Source: Shinella kummerowiae
GTDB lineage: Bacteria > Pseudomonadota > Alphaproteobacteria > Rhizobiales > Rhizobiaceae
Reading direction: 5' to 3'
Assembly (NCBI RefSeq): GCF_009827055.1
Contig: NZ_WUMK01000002.1
Location: 186,001 to 250,000, forward strand
Length of the DNA stretch: 64,000 bases
The stretch's first letter is position 1. Each line of letters begins with the position of its first letter. The position numbers and the translations under genes are program-made. Shown here piece by piece: positions 54,600 through 63,938 of this stretch. The notes beneath the pieces were generated by a model, which made no database searches, was not told the origin of the DNA, and saw only the letters and a list, made by a program, of their open reading frames with translations.

Positions 54600-55127
54600 T
54601 CACAGATGGTCGAGCACGAAGTCGGCGCGCTCGACCACCGACACTTTGGGTAGGACAATCACCTCATATCCAAGGGCCGGATAGGTCTTCTCGAGCCGCT
54701 CATACTCCTCCAGGGCGGCATCGAAGCCATGGCGACGCTCGGCGTCACCGGTATGGATATCCGGCCAGGGCGGGGTGAGAAAGACGCGCCTGTTGTAGCG
54801 ATGGACGGCCGCCAGGTCGTCCTGGACCGGCTCACCTCCGGATATTTCAAGCGCCGATGCCGCATCGACAAAGCCACGGTCGAAGAAGACAAGCCCCGGG
54901 TGGTCGCGCATCGCCTCGCGATCGGTAAGCGCCATAGCCATGGCGCGGCGGGCAAAGGCAGTCATGTCGAGCCACGGCAAGGCCTGGCCGCCGCTTGCCA
55001 GCTCCTTCTGCACGATGCGGCGCCCCGGTTCCTCGACGACGGCATGGCCGCGCCGGCGAAGTTCTTCGAGCAAGGTCGATTTTCCGCCACCCGAGCAGCC
55101 GGAAAGCACGATGAAGCGGTCGGACAT
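54600..55127 (-). CDS. AAA-type ATP-binding protein
   Basis: 175 residues with an N-terminal Walker A, LSGCSGGGKSTLLEEL, then EEPGRRIV and VFFDRGFVDAAS, the pattern of a small predicted ATPase/kinase family (AAA_28). ATG at 55127 follows AAAGG; the 22-codon upstream extension is rejected. It converges on the aminotransferase gene and is divergent from galE. Substrate unknown. Confidence 0.83.
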   Translation of the reverse strand: MSDRFIVLSGCSGGGKSTLLEELRRRGHAVVEEPGRRIVQKELASGGQALPWLDMTAFARRAMAMALTDREAMRDHPGLVFFDRGFVDAASALEISGGEPVQDDLAAVHRYNRRVFLTPPWPDIHTGDAERRHGFDAALEEYERLEKTYPALGYEVIVLPKVSVVERADFVLDHL

Positions 55128-55231
55128 GATGTTGCCTTTCTGGAACGGGAAAACGGCGGGGCGCGATTGCGGTTGCGTCTTGCCGGTCGGCAAGGTGATA
55201 TGCCTGAAATTCAGGCGATTCGGAGGGGTGC

Positions 55232-56224
55232 ATGGCGGTTCTTGTCACGGGCGGCGCGGGCTATATCGGCAGCCACATGGTCTGGGCGCTCATCGACGCC
55301 GGCGAAGAGGTGGTGGTGCTGGACCGGCTTTCCACCGGCTTTCGCTGGGCAGTAGCGCCGGAAGCGCGGTTTTATGAAGGCGACATCGCCGATGCCGCGC
55401 TCACCACACAAATCTTCGCCGAAAACGCTATCGACGCGATCATTCATTTTGCCGGCTCGATCATCGTGCCGGAATCGGTCGCCGAGCCGCTCTCATACTA
55501 CGAGAACAACACGGTCAAGTCACGGGCGCTGATCGCCGCCGCCGTCGCGGCGAAGGTACCGTATTTCGTGTTCTCCTCGACCGCCGCCGTCTACGGCACG
55601 CCGGATGGCATCGAGCCGGTGCTGGAAACGGCCGCGCTGCGACCGGAATCGCCCTACGGTTCCTCCAAGCTGATGACCGAGATCATGCTGCGCGATACCG
55701 CAGCCGCGCATGACTTCACCTATACGGCGCTGCGTTACTTCAACGTCGCCGGCGCCGATCCACGCGGTCGAACCGGTCAGTCCAGCGCCGGCGCCACGCA
55801 TCTCATCAAGGTGGCCAGCCAGGCAGCCCTTGGCAAACGCGACGGCATGGATGTCTACGGCACGGACTACCCGACGCCGGACGGCACCTGCATCCGCGAC
55901 TACATCCATGTCAGCGACCTTGCCAATGCGCATCTCAAGGCGCTGCAGCGCATGCGCGCAGGCGGCGGTTCGATCGTCGCCAATTGCGGCTATGGCCGCG
56001 GCTTCTCGGTGTTGGAGGTTTTGGATCAGGTGAAGGCGGTATCCGGCGTGGATTTCCCGGTGCGGGTCGCCGGCCGCCGGCCAGGTGACGCGGTGCTGAT
56101 CGTCGCCAACCCCTCGGTCGCGATGAAGGAACTCGACTGGAAGCCGGAGCATGACGACCTCACCTTCATCGTGCGCACCGCGCTCGACTGGGAAGATCAC
56201 CTCGGCAAGCGCAACCAGCGCTGA
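55232..56224 (+). CDS. galE: UDP-glucose 4-epimerase
   Basis: 330-residue extended SDR that interconverts UDP-glucose and UDP-galactose. VTGGAGYIGSHMVWAL binds NAD. The catalytic site is SSTAAVYG with SPYGSSKLM (Ser and YxxxK), and IRDYIHVSDLANAH is typical of GalE. It supplies UDP-galactose for exopolysaccharide and LPS. It stands alone on the plus strand, converging with chorismate mutase. Confidence 0.93.
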   Translation: MAVLVTGGAGYIGSHMVWALIDAGEEVVVLDRLSTGFRWAVAPEARFYEGDIADAALTTQIFAENAIDAIIHFAGSIIVPESVAEPLSYYENNTVKSRALIAAAVAAKVPYFVFSSTAAVYGTPDGIEPVLETAALRPESPYGSSKLMTEIMLRDTAAAHDFTYTALRYFNVAGADPRGRTGQSSAGATHLIKVASQAALGKRDGMDVYGTDYPTPDGTCIRDYIHVSDLANAHLKALQRMRAGGGSIVANCGYGRGFSVLEVLDQVKAVSGVDFPVRVAGRRPGDAVLIVANPSVAMKELDWKPEHDDLTFIVRTALDWEDHLGKRNQR

Positions 56225-56227
56225 CCC

Positions 56228-56527
56228 TCAAGCCTCGCCGAGCTGCGCCTTCTCGTAGGCGATGGCGTGCTCTATGAGCTGTGCCCAGATCTCTTCGTAG
56301 AAATCCCCGTCGAGGGCGTGCGTCTCGGCATTGCGGTGCGCATTGTCGCGCACTTCCCGGACGCGCTCGGGAACGTCGGCGGGGATGCCGAGGCCGGCCT
56401 TGATCTCGGCTGCACGGCGAATGAAGCTCCAGCGCTCGGCGAAGAGCGCCATCAGCGCATGGTCGACCCGGTCGATGTTTTCCCGGATTTCCGCCATCGT
56501 CGTGCAGTCTGCCGCAATCTTCGCCAT
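56228..56527 (-). CDS. Chorismate mutase, AroQ type
   Basis: 99-residue all-helical enzyme turning chorismate into prephenate. The helix-1 segment IRENIDRVDHALMALFAERW with IRRAAEIKAG is the AroQ pattern. ATG at 56527 follows GGAG by seven bases. It supplies the stand-alone prephenate dehydratase encoded at 2501-3352. Its upstream region holds a 12-bp inverted repeat. Confidence 0.92.
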   Translation of the reverse strand: MAKIAADCTTMAEIRENIDRVDHALMALFAERWSFIRRAAEIKAGLGIPADVPERVREVRDNAHRNAETHALDGDFYEEIWAQLIEHAIAYEKAQLGEA

Positions 56528-56620
56528 TCCGGTCTCCTTCATGGGCACCCGGATAGCAGAGGAATGTTTGGGGGGGAAGGCATCTCTCCGCCGCGAGACA
56601 CTCGGTCACGGTCGAGGCCA

Positions 56621-56685
56621 CATGCAGGCCCGGGGGTTAAGCGAAAGGAGGGTGCGGTCCTGTCTTTCACTTGCGGGCCTGCATG
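56621..56685. repeat. 12-bp perfect inverted repeat with 41-base spacer
   Basis: CATGCAGGCCCG (56621-56632) and CGGGCCTGCATG (56674-56685) flank an inner GAAAG/CTTTC pairing. It lies between the cyd operon's end and the chorismate mutase start. It could be a structured RNA, a terminator, or an intergenic palindromic element. Confidence 0.65.
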
Positions 56686-56750
56686 CTGGCCGAGGCGGAA
56701 CCTAGGCATATAAGCTGGCGCGAAGCTGGATGATGTCACGTTACGTGAAG

Positions 56751-56864
56751 TCATGTCCCGATCACCAGTTTGATGGCAAAGCCGACAACGGTGACCGCCA
56801 GCACGCCGCCCGCCCACAGGCCCACGAACCACAGCAATTTCCGCCCCGTCGAATTTTCCGCCAT
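56751..56864 (-). CDS. DUF2474 small membrane subunit of cytochrome bd/CIO
   Basis: 37 residues: a charged start (MAENSTGRK) then one transmembrane helix (LLWFVGLWAGGVLAVTVVGF). Its start overlaps the cydB stop by one base. DUF2474 proteins are the third small gene of cyanide-insensitive oxidase operons and likely help assembly or stability, like CydX. Confidence 0.85.
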   Translation of the reverse strand: MAENSTGRKLLWFVGLWAGGVLAVTVVGFAIKLVIGT

Positions 56865-57868
56865 CAATGATAGCCCTCCTCCGGATCGACCTTGCCGCGG
56901 AAAACCCAGTAGGCGTAGGCCGTGTAGCCGAGGATCATCGGCACGAGCACCAGGGCGCCGACGAGCAGGAAGGCGAGGCTCTCCTCGGGGGCAGCCGCCT
57001 CCCAGATCGTCAGCGAAGCCGGCACGATATAGGGATAGAAGCTGATGCCGATGCCAGCAAAACCGAGCACGAAGAGGCCGAGGGCGGCGATGAAGGGTCG
57101 GGAATCGTGTTCGGTGCGCAGCCCGTGGATCAGCAGGGCAAAGCAGCCGAGCACCAGCAGCGGAACCAGGACGCTGAAGGCAAGGGTCGGCCAGCCGAAC
57201 CAGCGGTCGAAATAGAGCGGCTCCATGAAGGGTGTCCAAAGGCTGAAGACACCCATGGCGCCAAGCGTGCCGATGCCGGCCTTGAGCGCATAGCCGCGGG
57301 CGCGGGCGGCAAGGTCGCCGCTCGTCTTCATCACCAGCCAGGTTGCGCCAAGCAAGGCATAGCCGATGAGAAGGGCAAAACCCGTTGCGATGGAAAACGG
57401 CGTCAGCCAATCCCACCAGCCGCCGGCATAGGCGCGGTCGACCACCGGGATACCCTGCACCAGCGCACCCAGCGCCACGCCCTGGGTAAAGGCCGCGACC
57501 ATCGAGCCGCCGGCGAAGGCGATGTCCCAGAGGAACTCGCCGCGCCGCGTGCGCCAGCGATACTCAAAGGCGACGCCACGAAAGATGAGGCCGAGTAGCA
57601 TCAGGATGAGCGGCATGTAGAGCGCCGGCAGGATCGTCGCATAGGCGAGCGGGAAGACAGCCATCAGCCCGCCACCACCAAGCACCAGCCAGGTCTCATT
57701 GCCGTCCCAGACGGGCGCGACGGAGTTCATCATCACGTCGCGGTCATGTTTTTCCTTGAAGAAGGGAAAGAGGATGCCGACACCGAGATCGAAGCCATCG
57801 AGGATGACATAGGCGAGCACGGCAAAGGCGATGATCGCCGCCCAGATGAAGGGAAGGTCAAACGCCAT
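56864..57868 (-). CDS. cydB: Cytochrome bd-type quinol oxidase subunit II
   Basis: 334 residues, about eight to nine membrane helices. It has AYVILDGFDLGVGILFPF and PVWDGNETWLVLGGGGLMA, diagnostic for CydB. ATG at 57868 overlaps the cydA end by 11 bases; the longer frame to 57937 lies inside cydA and is rejected. It forms the oxidase with CydA. Confidence 0.94.
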   Translation of the reverse strand: MAFDLPFIWAAIIAFAVLAYVILDGFDLGVGILFPFFKEKHDRDVMMNSVAPVWDGNETWLVLGGGGLMAVFPLAYATILPALYMPLILMLLGLIFRGVAFEYRWRTRRGEFLWDIAFAGGSMVAAFTQGVALGALVQGIPVVDRAYAGGWWDWLTPFSIATGFALLIGYALLGATWLVMKTSGDLAARARGYALKAGIGTLGAMGVFSLWTPFMEPLYFDRWFGWPTLAFSVLVPLLVLGCFALLIHGLRTEHDSRPFIAALGLFVLGFAGIGISFYPYIVPASLTIWEAAAPEESLAFLLVGALVLVPMILGYTAYAYWVFRGKVDPEEGYH

Positions 57869-59276
57869 GGTGGTGGCTCCCGGATTTGCTGGCAAGGGCG
57901 GCGGCCGGCGTGATGCCGGCGGTGCGGAGAGGACCATCCTGGAGGTCCGGCATCGGATCGCGCGGCAGACGACCCATCAGGCGCAGGATGTAGAAGGTGC
58001 CGGCGCCGAAGACGAAGAAGTAGACGACGATGAAGGCGATCAGCGAGGTCGCGACGGCCGGTGCATCGATGGGGGCGACGGAATTGGCCGTTAGCAGGTG
58101 GCCGTAGACCGTATAGGGCTGGCGGCCCACCTCCGTCGTCACCCAGCCGGCAAGCACGGCGACGAAACCGGCGGGACCCATCAGGACAGCGGCGCGGTGC
58201 AGCCAGCGGTTTTCGCCGAGCGTGCCCCGCCACCGACACCACAGTGACCACAGCCCGATGGAGAGCATGGCGAAGCCGATGGCGACCATGATGCGGAAGG
58301 ACCAGAAGACGATGCCGACCGGCGGATGCAATTCCTTCGGTACGGAATCCAGCCCGGCGAGCGGGGCGTTGAGGTCATGCTTCAGGATGAGGCTCGAAAG
58401 CTTCGGAATCTCGATGGCATAATCGACACGCTGCTCGGCTGAGTTCGGAATGCCGAACAGAATGAGCGGCGCCCCGTCCGGATGACTTTGGTAGTGCCCT
58501 TCCATCGCCATGACCTTGACCGGCTGATACTCCAGCGTGTTCAGCCCGTGCATGTCGCCAGCGAAAATCTGGATGGGTGCGACGATCGCCGCCATCCACA
58601 TCGCCATGGAGAACATCTTACCGGCACGCTTTGGCGCATCGCCGCGCAGCAGGTGGTAGGCGCCGACACCGCCGACGACGAAAGCGGTCGTGAGATAGGC
58701 GGCGAGCACCATATGCACGAGCCTGTAGGGGAAGGAGGGGTTGAAGATCACCGCCCACCAGTCGACCGGCACGAACTGGCCGACATCGTTGACGGCGAAA
58801 CCGGCCGGCGTCTGCATCCAGGAATTGGCGGCAAGGATCCAGGTGGCCGAGATCAACGTGCCGACGGCGACCATGAGGGTCGCGAAGAAGTGCAGCTTCG
58901 GACCGACGCGGTTGAGGCCGAACAGCATGACGCCGAGGAAACCCGCCTCAAGGAAGAAGGCCGTCAGCACCTCGTAGCCCATCAGCGGCCCGATGACCGG
59001 CCCGGCCTTGTCGGAAAAGACGCTCCAGTTCGTGCCGAACTGGTAGGACATGACGATGCCGGAAACCACACCCATGCCGAAGGCGAGCGCAAAGATCGTC
59101 TTCCAGAAATTGAAGAGCGAAAAATAGACCTCGTCCTTCGTCCAGAGCCACAGGCCTTCCAGTACCGCGAGATAGCTCGCCAGCCCGATCGAGAAGGCCG
59201 GGAAGACGATGTGGAAGGAGACGGTGAAGGCGAACTGGAAGCGGGCAAGCAGTGTTGCGTCCAGCGATTCGAACAT
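57858..59276 (-). CDS. cydA: Cytochrome bd-type quinol oxidase subunit I (CIO type)
   Basis: 472 residues with haem and quinol sites: early [20 protein letters not shown] (haem ligand His), NLTLEYQP-like [16 protein letters not shown] (Q loop with Glu/Lys), and [12 protein letters not shown]. The Q loop is short, as in cyanide-insensitive CioA, and DUF2474 downstream agrees. It oxidises quinol with high O2 affinity or cyanide resistance, without pumping protons. It is first of three coupled genes. No FNR or ArcA-like site was recognised upstream. Confidence 0.94.
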   Translation of the reverse strand: MFESLDATLLARFQFAFTVSFHIVFPAFSIGLASYLAVLEGLWLWTKDEVYFSLFNFWKTIFALAFGMGVVSGIVMSYQFGTNWSVFSDKAGPVIGPLMGYEVLTAFFLEAGFLGVMLFGLNRVGPKLHFFATLMVAVGTLISATWILAANSWMQTPAGFAVNDVGQFVPVDWWAVIFNPSFPYRLVHMVLAAYLTTAFVVGGVGAYHLLRGDAPKRAGKMFSMAMWMAAIVAPIQIFAGDMHGLNTLEYQPVKVMAMEGHYQSHPDGAPLILFGIPNSAEQRVDYAIEIPKLSSLILKHDLNAPLAGLDSVPKELHPPVGIVFWSFRIMVAIGFAMLSIGLWSLWCRWRGTLGENRWLHRAAVLMGPAGFVAVLAGWVTTEVGRQPYTVYGHLLTANSVAPIDAPAVATSLIAFIVVYFFVFGAGTFYILRLMGRLPRDPMPDLQDGPLRTAGITPAAALASKSGSHHHGV

Positions 59277-59445
59277 TGGCCACGACCTTTCTGAAGCCGC
59301 CGCAATCCCAATCAGGCTGCGGTCGCCTCAAAGAATGCGGCGCAAAACAGGCAAAGGTCAATTCCGTCCGTACACCCACGTTGCCGCAGCGCGACAATCG
59401 CCCGCGTGCGGCATTTCCGCCCCGACCTTGGCAGGGCCGAAACGA

Positions 59446-59481
59446 GCGAAGCTCCCGGCGGGGGCACACCGGGAGCTTCGC
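59446..59481 (-). terminator. Terminator of the GDYY protein gene
   Basis: A 13-bp perfect stem, GCGAAGCTCCCGG against CCGGGAGCTTCGC, has a ten-base loop and is followed on the minus strand by TCGTTTC. Confidence 0.75.
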
Positions 59482-59507
59482 GAAGGCGTCGAACGTGGCA
59501 CTATGCC

Positions 59508-59777
59508 TTAGCGGGCATTGGGGTTCGCGCCCTGATAATAGTCACCGTTCGCCGGGCCGACCTTCACGCTCTGGCGGTAGCCACCGTCGGCGGCATAACC
59601 ACTGCCGATGCTGTTGGTGCGGACGCGATCGATTCTCTGGCTATCCATTTTCTGGTTCTGCTCCGATTCCGGATAGGCGCCCTTATAGTAGTCCCCGCCG
59701 GCGAGAGCGGCCGAGCCACCGAAAACGGAAGCGGCAAAAAGAGCGGTTGCGAAAGCTGCGTTAATGGTCTTGGTCAT
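59508..59777 (-). CDS. Small secreted protein with GDYY repeats
   Basis: 89 residues. A clear signal peptide (FATALFAASVFGGSAALA) is followed by a short mature chain with two similar units, GGDYYKGAYPES and NGDYYQGANPNAR, at its ends. ATG at 59777 is chosen since AAAAGGA lies nine bases before it and after the first ATG at 59795. It is likely periplasmic and of unknown function. It has its own terminator, so it is monocistronic. Confidence 0.75.
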   Translation of the reverse strand: MTKTINAAFATALFAASVFGGSAALAGGDYYKGAYPESEQNQKMDSQRIDRVRTNSIGSGYAADGGYRQSVKVGPANGDYYQGANPNAR

Positions 59778-60326
59778 TGTCTTGGTCCTTTTCATATGTG
59801 CTTTGCATCAAAGCTTGAAGGGAGTTTCAGCCAGGCTTTTCGGCATCGGTTACGACATCGCCATTCCCTTCGCTTATCTCCGGAAGCGGGTATTGCCGCT
59901 TTCGTCAAATAAAGATGGTCCCTCATTTTGTGGGCCGCAAGGGTCTCAAATTGGAAACAGTCGTCAACGTTTTTCGAACAATGAAAATCGTTACTCCCGC
60001 GCACAACCGGGGGCGCCAAAAACCAAGAAACCGTCCATCAGGACGGTTTCTGTAAAAAGGGAAATGACATCTCAAGGTATTGATTTGGCGGGGATTTTAA
60101 ATATGCGAATCCACGCAAGCACGCCGAGGATGCAGCGAACGGCAGGAGCGTTAAGGATTGAGGCACTAAACGGCTCGGCACCGATTTCAAGAGTTTCACG
60201 AATGTGTGACACTCAAAAAATCAGAGCCGAAAGCCGCCAAAACACGGAATGAATCGTGGCAAAATTGTGGTGAAACCGCCCTGTGGACCGGGTCCCACTC
60301 GCGTCGCCGAAACGGCTGCACGGGCG
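59778..60326. other. Intergenic region with one hairpin, no gene seen
   Basis: About 550 bp. AAACCGTCC/GGACGGTTT with a four-base loop (60028-60049) could terminate in either direction. The remainder shows no ribosome site or convincing frame. Confidence 0.55.
60028..60049. terminator. Bidirectional hairpin
   Basis: A nine-pair stem around ATCA, with A/T-rich ends on both sides (AAA at the left, TTT at the right). No plus-strand gene leads into it. Confidence 0.5.
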
Positions 60327-61496
60327 TCAGGCCGCCCGCAGGTAATGTTCCGTCAGTTCCGTCCAGAAGGCCGCACCGACGGGCAGCAGGTCGTCGTTGA
60401 AATTGTAGGCGGGGTGGTGGAGCGAATGGTCGTTTTCGCCACTCTTGCCGCCAAGGAAGAAATAGGTGCCCGGCCGCTCCTTCAGCATATAGGCAAAGTC
60501 CTCGCTGCCCATGAAGGGGCGTTCGAGGTCGACGACCTTGTCGGCGCCGGCAAAGCGCGTGGCAAGTTCGCGCACCAGATCGGTCTCGGCCTTGTGGTTG
60601 ACCGTCGCGTCATAGAAGCGCTGGTAGTTCACCGTGGCGCTCATGCCATAGCTTTCAGCCTGGCGTTCCGCAATGAGGCGGACGCGACGCTCCAGCTCGT
60701 CGCGCACCTTCGGATCGAAGGAGCGGATACCGACGACGATTTCCGCTCGGCTCGGGATGATATTGCTCGCCGAACCCGAATGGAACGAGCCGACCGTTAC
60801 CACCGTCGGATCGATCGGGTGGATGTTGCGCGAGACGATGGTCTGGAGCGCCATGACGATCGAGGCGCCGCAGACGATCGGATCAAGCGTCTCCTGCGGC
60901 TCCGCACCGTGGCCGCCGACACCGTTCACGGTGATGCGGGCCTCGTCGACCGCCGCCATGATCGGGCCTTCGCGGAGCGCAAACTGGCCGAAGGGCAGGC
61001 CGGGCTCGTTGTGGAGGGCGAAGACGGCATCGCAGGGAAATTTGTCGAACAGCCCCTCCTCCACCATAATTTTTGCACCGCCGAAATTCTCTTCCGCCGG
61101 CTGGAAAATCAGGTGCACGGTGCCATCGAAATTGCGCCTTTCGGCGATCGCCTTGGCGGCACCGAGCAGCATGGTCGTGTGCCCGTCATGGCCGCAGGCA
61201 TGCATCTTGCCGGGCGTCTTGCTGGCATAGGGAAGGCCGGTTTCCTCGAAGATCGGCAAGGCATCGATATCGGCGCGGATGCCGATCGACTTGCGGCTGG
61301 TGCCGTTCGTTAGCGTCGCGACGAGGCCGGTCTTGGCGAGCCCACGGGTGACCTTGTAGCCATAACTTTCCAGATGGCGCGCGATGACATCAGAGGTGCG
61401 CACTTCTTCCAGGCCCAGTTCCGGGTGTTCGTGCAGGTCGCGGCGGATCGCCACCATTTCAGGCATGGAGTTCTTGAGAGTCGTATGGATTGTCAT
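60327..61496 (-). CDS. M20-family amidohydrolase
   Basis: 389-residue zinc amidohydrolase/peptidase of the hippuricase/IAA-amino-acid hydrolase type. Metal ligands are in KMHACGHDGHTTML and FQPAEENFGG, and a dimerization lid domain lies between. RRDLHEHPELGLEE is the typical N-terminus. It is last in an ABC transporter operon, so it probably frees an amino acid from an imported N-acyl or amide conjugate. Confidence 0.9.
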   Translation of the reverse strand: MTIHTTLKNSMPEMVAIRRDLHEHPELGLEEVRTSDVIARHLESYGYKVTRGLAKTGLVATLTNGTSRKSIGIRADIDALPIFEETGLPYASKTPGKMHACGHDGHTTMLLGAAKAIAERRNFDGTVHLIFQPAEENFGGAKIMVEEGLFDKFPCDAVFALHNEPGLPFGQFALREGPIMAAVDEARITVNGVGGHGAEPQETLDPIVCGASIVMALQTIVSRNIHPIDPTVVTVGSFHSGSASNIIPSRAEIVVGIRSFDPKVRDELERRVRLIAERQAESYGMSATVNYQRFYDATVNHKAETDLVRELATRFAGADKVVDLERPFMGSEDFAYMLKERPGTYFFLGGKSGENDHSLHHPAYNFNDDLLPVGAAFWTELTEHYLRAA

Positions 61497-61510
61497 GTCA
61501 TTGTCCGTTT

Positions 61511-62329
61511 TCAGGCACCGCGTGTGGGAATTCTGCTTTCGAAATAGCGAAAGGCGACCACCAGGATAGCGGTCAGGCAGAGATAGATGAGGGCAAGCAG
61601 CAGCAGCGGCTCATAGGTGATGTAGGTTTCCTGCCGCACCTTGGAGATGACGGCATAAAGGTCGATGACGGTAATCGTCGCCACCAGCGGCGTCGCCTTC
61701 AACTGCAGCACGGTTTCGCCGTTCAGCGTCGGCAGAGCACGGTGCACGGCACGCGGCAGCCAGATGCGGCGAAAGACGGTGAAAGGGCTCATGCCATAGG
61801 CGCGGGCGGCTTCCAGCTCGCCGGGCGGCACACCGGCAAAGGCGCCGCGCATCACCTCGCCCTCATAGGCGGCAAAGGACAGCGTCAGCGCCGCCACGCC
61901 ATAGGGCCAGGCCTCACGCAGATAGGGCCAGAGGAAGGAACTGCGGATTCCCGGAAACTGCGGGAACAGCGAGCCGAGGCCGTAATAGAGCAGCCAGAGC
62001 TGGAGCAGCAGCGGCGTGCCGCGGATGACGGTGCAGAAAACACGCGCAGCAACCTTCAGCGGCCACGGTCCCGTCACCTGCACCAGTCCGATCGGCACGG
62101 CGAGGAAGAAGCCGAGGATCGAGGTGCTGAAGAGCATCAGCAAGGTCACGCCGACGCCATGGACGAGACGGTCGGAATATTTCGGCACCCAGTCCCAGCG
62201 CATGAACCAGATGACGCAGAAGACCAGAAGAGCGGCGATCGCCATCAGCACGATGCGATGCGGCTTGAACATGCTCGCTTTCGTCGGCAGTTCGGTCAGC
62301 GCGAGGGCGGAAATGGTCGGATCGCTCAT
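61511..62329 (-). CDS. Polar amino-acid ABC transporter permease (second)
   Basis: 272 residues, five or so membrane helices, HisM/ArtM type. The permease EAA loop is visible as GELEAARAYGMSPFTVFRRI. It starts by overlapping the stop of the other permease by one base and is followed 14 bp on by the M20 gene. Confidence 0.9.
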   Translation of the reverse strand: MSDPTISALALTELPTKASMFKPHRIVLMAIAALLVFCVIWFMRWDWVPKYSDRLVHGVGVTLLMLFSTSILGFFLAVPIGLVQVTGPWPLKVAARVFCTVIRGTPLLLQLWLLYYGLGSLFPQFPGIRSSFLWPYLREAWPYGVAALTLSFAAYEGEVMRGAFAGVPPGELEAARAYGMSPFTVFRRIWLPRAVHRALPTLNGETVLQLKATPLVATITVIDLYAVISKVRQETYITYEPLLLLALIYLCLTAILVVAFRYFESRIPTRGA

Positions 62330-63057
62330 CAGGCGGCCCTCGCCATGCCGCGCCGGTAGTGGCGCTCGATCAGGCCGATCAGCACGTTGGAGACCAGCGT
62401 GATCATCAGGTAGAGCACGCCGGCCGCGCAGAAGAACAGCAGGTAGGCCTTGGTGCTGCCCGCCGCCTGGCGCGTCACCAGCGTCAACTCGCTGAAGCCG
62501 ACGACTGCGAGCAGCGCCGTGTCCTTGGTGGCGATCAGCCAGAGATTGGAGAGGCCGGGAATGGCGTGCGGCAGCATGGCCGGCAGGGTGATGCGGCGCA
62601 TGATCTGCGTGGGCGCCATACCATAGGCGCGCGCCGCCTCGATCTGTCCCGCCGGCACCGCCTTGATCGCGCCGCGCAGCACCTCCGTCGAATAGGCGCC
62701 CTGCACGACGCCGATGACGAAGATGCCGGCCGCAAGGCCGCTGATATCGACCGGGCCGAAACCGACCAGCGCGGAGAACTGGTTCAGCACATCCGTGCCG
62801 GCATAATAGAGAATGAGGATCAGCACGAGTTCCGGCACCGCGCGCACCAGGGTCGTGTAGATCTCGAGTAGGTCCTTGGTGACCGGGCCGCCATAGAGCT
62901 TGCCCATGGCGCCGCCGGTACCGAGGATCAGGCCGAGCGTATAACCGCCGACGGCAATCTGGAGCGATTGCCAGAGCCCCGCCAGCATTACCCCGCCCCA
63001 GCCGGGTGGGTCAAAGGCAAGCAGGCTCCAGTTGATCAGCGATCCGGCATCGGCCAT
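62329..63057 (-). CDS. Polar amino-acid ABC transporter permease (first)
   Basis: 242 residues, HisQ/ArtQ type. The EAA loop reads GQIEAARAYGMAPTQIMRRI, and the N-terminus has GLWQSLQIAVGGYTLGLILG. It pairs with the second permease to form the channel. It lies 70 bp after the binding-protein gene. Confidence 0.9.
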   Translation of the reverse strand: MADAGSLINWSLLAFDPPGWGGVMLAGLWQSLQIAVGGYTLGLILGTGGAMGKLYGGPVTKDLLEIYTTLVRAVPELVLILILYYAGTDVLNQFSALVGFGPVDISGLAAGIFVIGVVQGAYSTEVLRGAIKAVPAGQIEAARAYGMAPTQIMRRITLPAMLPHAIPGLSNLWLIATKDTALLAVVGFSELTLVTRQAAGSTKAYLLFFCAAGVLYLMITLVSNVLIGLIERHYRRGMARAA

Positions 63058-63127
63058 AGGGTCTCGTGTCCGTTCGAGGAGATTAGCCGGCGGCGAAAAC
63101 CGCCGGCATCAGGCACAGGGCAGACGA

Positions 63128-63910
63128 TCAGCCGCCGTAGATGTCGAAGTCGAAATACTTCTTCGAGAAGGTGTCGTAGGTGCCGTTGGCGCGGATCGCC
63201 TTGATCGCGGCGTTGATCTTGTCCTTCAACTCCGTCTCGCCCTTGCGCAGGCCGACGCCGACGCCGAGCCCGAGGACCTCCGGATCGTCCTTGACCATGC
63301 CTTTCATGTCGCAGCAGGCAGCGCCCTGCTCGCTCTTGAGGAATTCCAGCATGGCGACGGAGTCGGCCTGCACCGCATCGATGCGGCCTGCGGCGAGGTC
63401 GTTGTTGGCCTCGTCCTGCGTCTGGTATTCCTTGACCGTCACACCGGCGGGCGCAAAATACTTGTTGGCATAGACCTGGTGGATGGTCGCCACCTGCACG
63501 CCGAGCGTCTTGCCGTTGAGGCCTTCCGGCGTCGGCTCGAACTTGACGTCCTTCGGTCCGATAACGCCGGGAAGCGAGTTGTAGTATTTGTCTGAGAAGT
63601 CGATGGTCTGCTGGCGTTCTGCCGTGACCGACATCGAGCCGATGATCATATCGATCTTATTGGTGGTCAGCGCCGGGATGATGCCGTCCCAAGCGACCGG
63701 CGTGATGACGCAATCGAGCTTCGCTTCGGCGCAGATCGCCTTCATGAAGTCGACTTCCCAGCCCTGCCAGTTGCCCGAGGCGTCCGGCGAGGTGAAGGGC
63801 GGATAGGGCTCGGCGGCAAAACCGACGCGAACCTGCTGGGCGGCGGCACCGGAGACGGCGGCAAGGCCGATTGCGGCGGCAAGGGCGATTGTCTTCAAGG
63901 CACTCTTCAT
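63128..63910 (-). CDS. Amino-acid ABC transporter substrate-binding protein
   Basis: 260 residues with a signal peptide ending near SGAAA. The periplasmic binding fold shows VDFMKAICAEAKLDCVITPV and MIIGSMSVTAERQQTIDFSD, like lysine/arginine/ornithine or histidine binding proteins. Two cysteines (CCD) in the C-terminal part match the HisJ-group disulfide region loosely. The ligand is likely a basic or polar amino acid or a conjugate. Confidence 0.9.
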   Translation of the reverse strand: MKSALKTIALAAAIGLAAVSGAAAQQVRVGFAAEPYPPFTSPDASGNWQGWEVDFMKAICAEAKLDCVITPVAWDGIIPALTTNKIDMIIGSMSVTAERQQTIDFSDKYYNSLPGVIGPKDVKFEPTPEGLNGKTLGVQVATIHQVYANKYFAPAGVTVKEYQTQDEANNDLAAGRIDAVQADSVAMLEFLKSEQGAACCDMKGMVKDDPEVLGLGVGVGLRKGETELKDKINAAIKAIRANGTYDTFSKKYFDFDIYGG

Positions 63911-63938
63911 GATCTTCCCTCTGTTGGTTTTTTTGATC

